DNA of 64,000 bases, from positions 48,501 to 112,500 of the forward strand of contig JALBCR010001496.1 in NCBI GenBank assembly GCA_030710515.1, in the 5' to 3' direction. The notes below the pieces were generated by a model that saw only the letters and a list, made by a program, of their open reading frames with translations, did not search any database and was not told where the DNA came from. Made by a program: the position numbers and the translations under genes. Positions within the stretch are counted from its first letter, which is position 1. The number at the start of each line of letters is the position of its first letter. Origin of the DNA: Abscondita cerata (taxonomy: Eukaryota; Arthropoda; Insecta; Coleoptera; Lampyridae). This document shows positions 55,476 to 64,000 of this stretch, in pieces.

Positions 55476-56857
55476 TTTTTTTGTTCTACACTGTATATGG
55501 TGCGGAGGAGATATTTCTCTAATTACTCAGACTTCTTTCAGTCTAGGATCTTAAAGTTTATTACCTGACTTTTAGTAGTGTACTTTGAACTCTCGTCTGT
55601 TTGTTTCAAGTTTTTTATCTTGATGAAGCCTCTAATGATAAGTGTCGGTACCTTGGCAACTCTACGGTTATCATTTCGACACGGTCCAATCCCGGAAAAC
55701 GTTTTTGTTTTAACAAAGCATTAGATTTACAAAATAATTCAAATTTAATACTTTTTCTTTCGACATAACTAATGTTTTTCCTTTAATTCCACTTTTAGAA
55801 ACAGTTTAATTTTAAGAACTTATTAGGTTTTGTTTGTGAAATATGTTTAATTTACTTGAATTTAGACTTAAAAATCATTTTTTTAGAATAATTTTTATGA
55901 ACAGTTTAAAGATTCATTTTAAATCATCTTTAGTTAAAATTTACATGTATGTACATTTCTACATTGATCAATATGTCAAACAATTATCTGCAATATTTTT
56001 GAAATGAAATAAATCTTTTATGATAAGGCATATTGTCTTAGTATATTTTTCTATACTGAAAACATGAGTTAATTTTGATGAGGTTAAGATAATGAACATC
56101 GGAAAAATTTGGATTTTAATTGACCAGGAGCAGGAAACGCCATTAACATTTACAATTAATACGATAGAAGACTATTTCGTTGAACACAGTGTTTTTAATG
56201 TAGGAAATTTCAACTTCAAAATTATTTGCACAAACAAAAAATCATTGCACTTTGTATTTTGTAATTAATACTCTTGTAAATCCTTCCAATACTAGAAAAT
56301 TATTGTATCATTGGCGAACCCTTATAGTCAACTTTACTTTGTTGACGAATTTCCGGAAATCGGAGGAACCTTAATATTATCGAAACATTAGTGGTGATAG
56401 AAGGATCGATGAAGATGAACGAAAGAGAATAAAAAGAATAACGATAATAGACTCAAAAGTAAAAAGAGGACCGGACATTAAAGGTATGTAGCTTAAAAGA
56501 AGATGTGTAAAATTGTATAAAATTTAAAAAATCCAAGAATAGCGTTAAATGACGCCCCAAATTAATGAAGCTGCCGTGATAATTTCATTGTAATCAAGAT
56601 GACATAAAAAAATTTTATATAGGTTCTAATTCATATAATTAGTATTTGTTAAAATGGGTGTTGTTCAATCCTTGGCTCTTCTTGTTAGATAGTTAATGTT
56701 GCAAATATTATAGAAATAAACAAATTTACTTATTTTAATCATTTTTGTCGCATCTTGGTCTAGGACGAAAAATACGTTGCCGTAGTATTTAATGAAAAGA
56801 TCAAAATCGAATAAAAACCTAATTTACACATGCAAAATACCATAAAAAAATCGTAAA
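55476..56857. other. AT-rich DNA, no gene recognised
   Basis: Normal-looking AT-rich sequence without motifs between the noise block and mariner copy 3. Confidence 0.45.
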
Positions 56858-56859
56858 TA

Positions 56860-58119
56860 CGAGGATATATTGAAAAATTCTTAGCCTACTATAGAACCAA
56901 ACAAAATTTCAATGTCAAAATATTTTATTACTCAACATATTTTCCTTTTAATTGGATACATTTATTACAGCGAACCTGCAACGAACCTTAAAAAAAATGT
57001 TTCTTCTTGCTCTGCAATTCAGACCTCCACAGCTTCTATTACCTCCTTCTTGGAAGAAAATGTACGACCTTTTAAACTTTTTTTCAGTTGAGGAAAGAGG
57101 TGATAGTCGGACGGAGCCAAATTGGGTGAATAAGAGGGGTGTTTTAGTAATTCAAACCCTAAATCACTAATTTTTTGCATGGTAACATGAGATTTGTGTG
57201 CAGGGGCGTTGTCCTGCAAAAACAAAACATCTTGGGATAGCTTTCCGCGTCTTTTCTCTTTAATATTTTACCGTAGAGTGGTCAGTAATGTCGAATAGTA
57301 ATCTCCAGTTATTGTTCTACCCTTATCCAAAAAATCAATCATGATTACTCCATGGCAATCCCAAAAACTGAAGCAAGAACTTTTCCAGCAGATTTTTGGA
57401 CACGAAACTTCTTAGGTCTTGGAGAACCAGAGTGTCGCCATTCCATCGATTGTTGCTTTGTTTTGGATCGTAGAAATGTACCCAAGTCTCATCCATAGTA
57501 ACAATTCGGTTTAAGAAGTCTACATCGTTTTCAAATCGAGCACAGATCGAACGCGATGCTTCTACCATTGCACGCTTTGGTCAACATTCAAACATTTGGG
57601 GATCCATTTTGCAGCAATTTTTCTCATGTCCAAATTGACGTGAACCATATGATGAACGCGTTCGTATGAAATATTCAGTGCTTTAGATATCCGTTTTAGC
57701 CCAATTCGACGGTCTGATAAAATCATGTCATGAACTGCATCGATATTTTCGGGGACTGACACAGAAACTGGCTTTCCCGATAAGGATTTACCTATTTTGA
57801 AGCTTGCATTCCAATTTTTGACGGTCGCATACGAAGGACATTGATCACCAAGGGTATTAAGCATATCTTCGTAAATCTGCTTACCTCTTAACCCTTTTAA
57901 ATACAGGTACTTGATGATGGCTCGATACTCCAATTTTTCGATTTTTACAATTTCGGTGGACATCTTTTTATTTAATTTATTGCGTGACTCTGGTTTACTT
58001 TTTTGACGTCAAACTTTACACTGACACTTCTAATAAGTTATTGTTCGTTGCTATGGTAACGCAATATTTTGTTTATGCAAAGAACTGGTCTAGGCTAACT
58101 AGATATCAATACATTCTCG
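56860..58119 (-). mobile_element. mariner element, copy 3
   Basis: TA at 56858-56859 and 58120-58121; ends CGAGGATATATTGAAAAA and (complement) CGAGAATGTATTGATATC. 1260 bp, slightly shorter than copy 2 because of an internal deletion in the gene. Confidence 0.93.
56928..57963 (-). pseudogene. mariner transposase (DD34D), broken copy 3
   Basis: Start ATG at 57963 with an intact N-terminus through KNWNASFK. A deletion has removed the FSIEDDDRSG segment, giving FKIGKSLSGKPVSV. The frame stays open to KWIPKCLNVDQ, then shifts (57568) into ASRSICARFENDVDFLNRIV with the first catalytic Asp in VTMDETWVHFYD. The third open stretch (57225-57019) holds FLQDNAPAHKSHV (second Asp) and SYSPNLAPSDYHLFPQL (third Asp); exactly 34 residues separate them, which fixes the family as mariner. 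Stop at 56928-56930 as in copy 1. Confidence 0.93.
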
Positions 58120-58121
58120 TA

Positions 58122-58439
58122 TATAAAATAATAAAAATAATAGAAGAAAAACACAATTAACTATAGAATCACTACTATTTATAATTAAATTACCTTGTCA
58201 CCTACAACAATTAACAGAATTAATCCGATCTATCTCTCAAACATTGACGGGAGGAATAAAGACGTTACACTAATTCACGTTGCACAACTCGTTAAGTTTA
58301 GTCATAGCACTAAATCACAGTACAACATGTCCCTGAATGTTATAAAATCAAGCAAAATAAAACAATTGATATAACCTCTTAAAATTTTATACAAAAAGAC
58401 ACGGTCTACCTTACAAATAAACTAAACAGAAAAAGCTCT
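58122..58439. other. AT-rich spacer, no feature recognised
   Basis: Nothing recognised. Confidence 0.45.
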
Positions 58440-58640
58440 CTACCTCCTCACATTGTTTCCCTAACATCTCTGTCTCTCCAAAACAGACCAATCTTTTTAG
58501 AAATTTATGTCAAATTCTCTCAAGCTTATCAATATGTGCTATACAAATAGGGGAGTTATATTTTAGGTGCGGACAAACAAATGCAGTCTTGAGAACCTTA
58601 CGACTCAAAACATTTTTGAAGACACGAGAACACAAACGCT
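58440..58640 (-). pseudogene. LINE post-RT region scrap
   Basis: Minus strand: SRKVLKTAFVCPHLKYNSPI, CIAHIDKLERI, a stop, HKFLKRLVCFG. This matches the segment after the LINE RT (VRPHLEYNSPIW.. IDxLERVQRKFLRxL). About 65 codons only. Confidence 0.6.
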
Positions 58641-58780
58641 CTAAGAACTATACCACATACACTCACATTGTGGTCATAAGTATTGTGTCAAAAGGACACT
58701 CAAATTTATCACAACATGTCAAAAATAAAGTTTTTTGCCCTACTGATTAGAAAAGGCTTAAGCCCTATTGCAAGAAATCT

Positions 58781-58849
58781 TACATAATACTCAAAATGAA
58801 CAAATATTTTTACATAATACTCAAAATGAACAAATATTTTTACATAATC
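58781..58849. repeat. 30-bp tandem repeat, 2.3 copies
   Basis: TACATAATACTCAAAATGAA plus CAAATATTTT, two perfect copies then TACATAATC. Confidence 0.95.
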
Positions 58850-59796
58850 TACGAAAAAAGCGCGCAAACTTCATGGATCCGAAGCATAATCGGACCAAGA
58901 TAAGATCTCTAAGGTAAGCTGGATGTAGTAAGAACCTCCAACTCAACAAGTTTAATCTCTCTGAAACTTAAATACACTGAACTTCCTTGGCCCTCTTAAG
59001 CGTTTTTTTAGAGAACTGCATCCTAAATGGTATAGGATTAATACAATTAAAAAAGTGGGTTGTTTAAGTCAATTAATAATTATTCAAATTAACACATCTA
59101 ATACGCTAAAATCCACAATTTCTGTGTTTGTTTTTATTTATTTGTTAGATCCTTTATAGACTCAGCCCCTTTAGGTCCTAGGCCACAACTAAGTATATAA
59201 TTGGAATCGGCATTAAATTACGGGGGGAGAATGGGGGTGGGGGGTGGGGTTGGAAATGGAGAGGTCCACCGGGAGGCTTGGGCTCATGTAGTGGAATTAT
59301 TTTTTACATAAGCTTTTTTTCTATCTTAGCATTGGATCGCGGGAGAAAATGAAAGAAGTTGGTAGAGAGGAAAGCTCTACCAAGAGAGGTTCTACAATCA
59401 CAACACCTTCCTGCTTTTTATAGCTCCGGTTATTGGACTTCGTACAACACAATGGACATGGTGAATTTTTTATGGCTTTAAATAGAAAGTACTCTTTATT
59501 ATACAAAGTAGAGAAAATCTAATGTCGGTGTTCAATGCTCTTTTTTAGAGAGAAACTTAATTCCAAAAGCAAAATTGGATGCGTCTAATCGTTTTAGACT
59601 TGTGGGACAAAAATGAAAATTTTGGGTTTTTAAAAACTTTGATTAACACTCTTATTTATAAAGATATTAAAAATCCGTAGAAACGATCTTCAGACATATT
59701 TTTAATTAGAATTCCTTGCTGATATCAGATAAAATTTTGTCGTCTACAATTTAAAAGTTATGACAAATAGATGTATTTTTTAAATACAAATCCTAG
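58850..59796. other. No gene recognised; G-run at 59.22 kb
   Basis: GGGGGGAGAATGGGGGTGGG and following G-runs at 59222-59253 could form a G-quadruplex. A 61-codon frame at 59321-59506 (minus), with HSPCPLCC-like residues, is not assigned. Confidence 0.4.
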
Positions 59797-60170
59797 TTGG
59801 CCATATCCATATACGGTTTACTTGCAATCAAGCAAAAACAAAACAAACATACTTCAGTCGCTAAAAACGAAGATAATATTAAAGTGGGAGGAAATGGTAA
59901 AAATCGTGACAAGTATAGGAAAATGGAAAATAATGACCGTGTAGTGAAAGAGAAAATGAAAAAACAGAAAAAATTGAATATAAAAAAGATAAGAAGAAAA
60001 TGAAAGAAAATCAGAATAAAATTGAAGAAATTAAATATTTTGAAACCGAAATAAGATATGAAAATAAAATGAAGAATTATTAATGTAGAGATAAATAATG
60101 AATTGATGGGAAAACTAAGAAACTGAAACAATGGAGCAGAAAATTGTACTAAAAACATAAAATTAAGAAA
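59797..60170 (+). other. Lys/Glu-rich purine tract, possible LINE ORF1 scrap
   Basis: Plus-strand frames give a Lys-rich peptide (RDKYRKMENNDRVVKEKMKK). It resembles ORF1 coiled coils only in composition. Confidence 0.2.
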
Positions 60171-61432
60171 AAAATGCGATTAATAATTTGGCAAAAATGA
60201 ATTTGAAATAATTAAAAAAATGGAATGATATGTAAACTTAAACAAAATCGTTGTATAAATAGTGAATAATGGAAAACTTGTTTTTGGTGTTTTCAAAATT
60301 TTAATTAATTTTGACTATAATAAAATTTTACATTATAATGCAATGATCAAAACGCAAATTTTGATAGAAAAAGTGAAAAAAACCGTACGTTGTAGAGAAA
60401 TTTACATAATTGTTTTCTAAAATGTTACCTAATTTATTACCGACTTTCAAAAATGTAGTTAGATTTTTCACTTGGTTAATTCTGTTCTTCAGGAGGACAC
60501 CTTTCGATGGAAGTAACAACATAAACAAACTAGATTTTTTAGTTGAAACTTTGTCAACGTTTTGCTCTTCAAATAAGAGCTTTATTAAAGCTTACATTTA
60601 TTCGGGCGAGCGTCAATTCAATTCATAACCATTTTTATGGCTGCAGAATTGACTCACTCGTCCGAATAAAGCTAAGTCTTGCTAAAAGCAAAAAGTTTCA
60701 ACAAGAACCATTTAGTGATTTTTTTCTTACCTTAACCTAATGAGTCCTATTTTTCCTTTATTATTGAATTAAAAATTTCGGAAATCTAAAAACTTAGACT
60801 AACAAATTTTGTTGATGTTATTCAAGTTTGTTCTGCTAGCAAATAATTCAAAAGTGGAGATTTGTTGAGAATTTAATCGAAACTACCAATCAAACCATTC
60901 AACAAATCTTTTTCAAATACTTTACTCTTGTAACGAATTTTATCGCTATTATTCAACCTTATTCTGTGAACAAGCAATTCAAAGGTTGAGCACCAAATTC
61001 AGGCCATCAACTACACTCAAATTCAAAAGAGTAACAAAGGATTTTTTAGTACTTTCCTTTTGTATTGTTTAAAGGCTTACTAGTTTTGCAGCTATTATTT
61101 TACTTAAGAAATAATAAAATATTGGTAAATAGTAATAAATAAGTACATAACTATTTAAAGTCAAATCCGGCTATTTTTTGCCAACTTGATAAGTAAGACT
61201 TAATTGAAATCTTAATAAGAGAGAAACTCCTTTAATTTTTCTTTCAATTTTTTAATGGCTCAAACTAAGTTGAGCCTTTAATGTTAGTTCGTCGTATAGA
61301 AAGTTTGTCTCTTATTTATATAATTTTAATCTATTGACGTGTATTGTTTAATTTTAATTGTGTCGACATTAATAGTTAGCTGGATCCACGTTACTCTAGT
61401 CAGGTACTCTACCAAATTATTAGTTAGACGCC
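60171..61432. other. AT-rich DNA; hairpin at 60.6 kb, diverged tandem at 60.8-61.06 kb
   Basis: ATTCGGGCGAGCGTCAATTC at 60599 pairs with GAATTGACTCACTCGTCCG at 60646. Two diverged units of about 135 nt (60815, 60950) share TTATTCAA, TTCTG and CAATTCAAA. No gene recognised. Confidence 0.5.
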
Positions 61433-61500
61433 TTGAAAAAGACAGAGCTATTCTGTCGAAACGTTGGCGAGAATAACTCTCATGAAGTGTACTTGATTCA
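61433..61500 (+). repeat. Penelope pLTR scrap with GTCGAAACGTTGGCGAG
   Basis: GACAG-AGCTATT-CTGTC forms a clean stem directly before GAAACGTTGGC, as in a hammerhead stem II. The upstream core (CCTTGAAAAA) has lost CTGANGA. Confidence 0.4.
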
Positions 61501-62795
61501 ACACCCGCATATACTTCTGCGGAAGGCTCAACTTGGTTTGAGGCACTAAGAAACTTAATTGAAACTTTTCTTAATTTTATAATTCTCTTGCTTAAGTTAT
61601 TTTTGGTAATACTTTACACTTTGCAATTCCAAACTTTGTTAAATAAATATGACATTACAGTATATTTAAATTAAGTTAATGATAGGTCAAAGTTTAAGTT
61701 AATGTTGCAATGTTACTACCAACTTCTACACAGTTGCTGTTTAAAATCAACCACATGATATCCTATCAATCAAGATATAAAATAATAAATAAATATAAAA
61801 TTTAAATTAAATAAACCGATATATAATGTATTTATAGAATTAGAACTTCAGGATTAGAAACTGTTTATTTTAGATTAAAATAGTTACAGTAAACCAAAAC
61901 CAAATATAGATATGTTCTCAATAACTCTAATTATTATTTACATGGACATGATGTCTTTGTAACAGGATTGTATAAAATCGGTGTTTATCTATTTAAAATT
62001 TAATCTTAACCCATCTCAACAGTGATGATATTAAAACACCTGGTAAATACAAATTCAACTTCATTAAAAGAACGCGGTTGCTTACCATCGAGTAGAATCA
62101 CCGGTACACAGACCTTCAGAGGTGTTACAACAGATGAAGACAGCAAATAGAATCATGAACAACATGAGAAAAATACGTTGTTTAATGAGGTATGTACTTA
62201 TCCCGTTAAACAAAACCAGCATGTTTTTGAAATGGATGTTTACAATAATTTCAGATCATGTTTAAAAATAATTAAACAGGGGTTTATTGTACAATACAAT
62301 TTACATTGTCAAAGTTTAACTCGTTTCTGAACCAACTTGATCATGTTAATGAAACTCTCAACCATAAAGATAAGAAATCGGGTATGACGAGTTCAATAAA
62401 GTGTTGGACAAAAATATAAAAACAACAATATGTTACAAGACGCAAGGCGGATCGGTTTTTGTTTTTTACACTGAAATCGCGGTTGCAAGAATTGCACACT
62501 ATACGCTCGAGATTCGGATGGTATGAAAAAGAAATGACAAGCCGGACAAATGTACTTACACCTCTTGTGCTTAATTTTATTATTCGTTGGAGTTGACACA
62601 TTTTGAAGAATCAATCGATACTGAATGCAGAACCAAGATTGCTAATAACGTTATAATGATTTTCTTCAAAAATTAGATTTAAAACCACTTTACGTATATT
62701 TCACTAAGTACTCCTGGAATTTTTGTTTATAGCTGCGGTTAAGTCGATTCCGACAACATGTCGCAGTTAAGTTTTTAACAACTTGAATTTACCGG
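61501..62795. other. AT-rich DNA; unassigned Cys-containing frames at 62.34-62.61 kb
   Basis: Overlapping minus-strand frames at 62341-62614 contain CKYICPACH and VCNSCNRDF, reminiscent of zinc ribbons, but in different frames. They lie downstream of the piggyBac-like relic and may be more of it; unproven. Confidence 0.3.
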
Positions 62796-63340
62796 TTTTT
62801 TGACCATCGCCGCTACCACTATCTGCATGAGGCACAAATTGTCTTTGTTTTCAATGATCTCAGTTGTTTGTCGACAAAACTGACACCAGGCATCCTACTA
62901 TGCCCCATATTTGTAGGCAAGGAAACTCTACCTGCATACAGACGTAGAGCAGAAGCAGAGAAGAAGTTGAGGTTGTTTTGTAAGATTTTTTTTGGCATTG
63001 CTATAATCATATTTGAACCTAATTGATTTCTGTGCGTATTGATCTCTCGGAATGTCGTTGAGTGTAACAGGTCCTACGCAGTCAGAAGGCTTTTTCAAAA
63101 GCAATGTTGTCAACAAAAACAAACACGCCATAAAAAACTCATGGACAGTAAATTATTGCAACTTCACACGATATGTGTTCTATGGCGTGTTCGTTTTTCA
63201 TTGACAACATGGTCTAAAAGACATACCTTCAAAGACATAACCTTTGAAGAAACCCCATTTGTTAGGGGCAAAACGTCAGGCATTTGTGTATTAAAACGAC
63301 AATGTCTTCTTTTAACCTCCACATTGGAAGATCCTTAAGA
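62796..63340 (-). pseudogene. Second piggyBac-like transposase relic
   Basis: Minus strand: RFAPNKWGFFKGYVF near 63265 resembles the MPNKPHKWGFK block. VFYGVFVFVDNIAFEKAF near 63110 aligns with the segment bearing the third catalytic Asp (xxFDNFFTS). CVGPVTLNDIPRDQ near 63060 fits the GTVRLNRIP block, and RVSLPTNMG then PGCQFCRQTTEIIENKDNLC near 62890 fits the C-terminal Cys-rich region. Frames shift between all blocks and the first two Asp are not visible. It is not closely similar to the 39-41 kb copy. Confidence 0.5.
63104..63210. repeat. Long-armed hairpin inside the piggyBac-like relic
   Basis: ATGTTGTCAACAAAAACAAA at 63104 leads a 29-nt arm whose complement is at 63181-63210 with two or three differences; the loop is 48 nt. 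Confidence 0.85.
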
Positions 63341-63359
63341 GGTATTATTTTATAAAAAA

Positions 63360-64000
63360 AACTTTTTTTTTTATTGCAGAATCCTGCGGTAAATTTTAGA
63401 TAAATTTTTCCCCCCAAAAATACCTTCCCCCAAAAAAGAGCCCCAAAACCCCCCCCCCCCAAAAAAACTTTACCTCCTTCCTCTCCTTTTTCCCCCCCTT
63501 CCCAACCCCACCCCATATAAATCAAATATAAAAAACAAAAAAAAACCCCCCCACCCCCCTCCTCCCCCTCCCCCCCACCCCCCTATCCCCTTTTCCCCTC
63601 CAATAACACAAAAAAACACAAACACAACCCCAAAAACAAAAAAACACAAAAACCCCTTAAATTAAAACCCCCCCCCCCCCCCCCCCCAAAAAAACCCACC
63701 CCCCTCAAAAAACCCCCCCCTCCTAAAAAAAAAAAGAAAAAAAAAAATAAATCACCCCCCAATTATAAAATTTTTTATTACTTTTTATTTATTTTAAAAA
63801 AAAAAAAAAACCAAAAATTTTTTTATTTTAATTTAATAATTTTTTATTTTTTTATAATTCTTTTTTTTTTTTTTTTTTTTAAAACCTTTTTTTTAATTTT
63901 TAATTTTAAAATTTTTTATCCACTCCTAACCTCTCCCAACAAATACCAATTACTTTTCAAACAATTAAAAAATAATATTTCTCCACCACCCCCCCCCCCC
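63360..64000. other. Low-complexity C/A/T noise
   Basis: Homopolymer runs of C, A and T with G almost absent after about 63.42 kb, to the end of the window. Best read as unpolished sequence at a contig or read end. Frames drawn through it are not genes. Confidence 0.75.

Noticed and set aside
63262..63525. Gly-rich minus-strand frame
   Set aside because: It is produced by C-runs in the low-quality block at the window end.
1..64000. tRNA and rRNA genes
   Set aside because: No cloverleaf-consistent A and B boxes or rRNA-like conserved strings were noticed by eye; a tRNAscan run would be decisive.

Overview
The window reads as AT-rich eukaryotic, almost certainly insect, intergenic DNA. There is no bacterial gene density, Shine-Dalgarno signal or operon. 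Short GT-AG introns of 60-230 nt lie inside transposon genes. The repeat set is that of an arthropod genome: three mariners of one family, a second mariner family, DD41-type Tc1/mariner relatives, a PHD-bearing pogo element, piggyBac-like relics, Penelope-like elements and several LINE lineages. A beetle is plausible from the general look, but nothing here proves the order. I found no host protein-coding gene I could defend; every coding relic I recognise belongs to a transposable element.

Layout. 0.3-1.3 kb: LINE reverse transcriptase relic (-). 3.5-4.7 and 5.2-6.5 kb: two non-coding elements that are imperfect palindromes. 7.9-8.2 kb: DDE transposase scrap. 8.7-9.9 kb: mariner copy 1 (-). 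10.4 kb: pyrimidine minisatellite. 16.4-17.7 kb: transposon terminus and two LINE scraps. 22.0-24.8 kb: a DD41-type transposase split by a 5'-truncated LINE, with a frame-preserving junction. 25.0-27.0 kb: Penelope endonuclease followed by another LINE (-). 29.5-30.9 kb: two MITE-like inverted-repeat elements. 31-33.5 kb: the most complete LINE (ORF1, endonuclease, RT, C-terminus; -). 37.4-38.7 kb: mariner copy 2 (+). 39.2-41.4 kb: piggyBac-like element (+). 42.6-45.0 kb: DD41-type element with roughly 0.5 kb terminal inverted repeats, sitting in a repeat whose unoccupied relative lies at 38.7-38.9 kb. 45.1-47.0 kb: three degenerate relics end to end (mariner, Penelope RT, DDE transposase; all -). 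50.8-53.0 kb: internally deleted pogo element with subterminal repeats and a C-terminal PHD exon. 53.2-54.8 kb: Penelope fragment between direct pLTRs that carry hammerhead-ribozyme-like cores. 56.9-58.1 kb: mariner copy 3 (-). 62.8-63.3 kb: second piggyBac-like relic (-).

Sequence quality matters. The stretches 54.8-55.48 kb and 63.36-64.0 kb look like uncorrected long-read noise: homopolymers, one base nearly absent, and in the first case a degrading inverted copy of the adjacent Penelope repeat. Many frame breaks in the relics are single-base homopolymer changes, so some pseudogenisation may be sequencing error.

Most informative items: the nested LINE insertion with a clean junction, the long-TIR element with its likely empty site, the pogo element with repeated TGTAACAAC motifs and a spliced PHD exon, and the recurrent hammerhead-like motifs in Penelope repeats. 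No tool was run; translations and alignments were done by eye.
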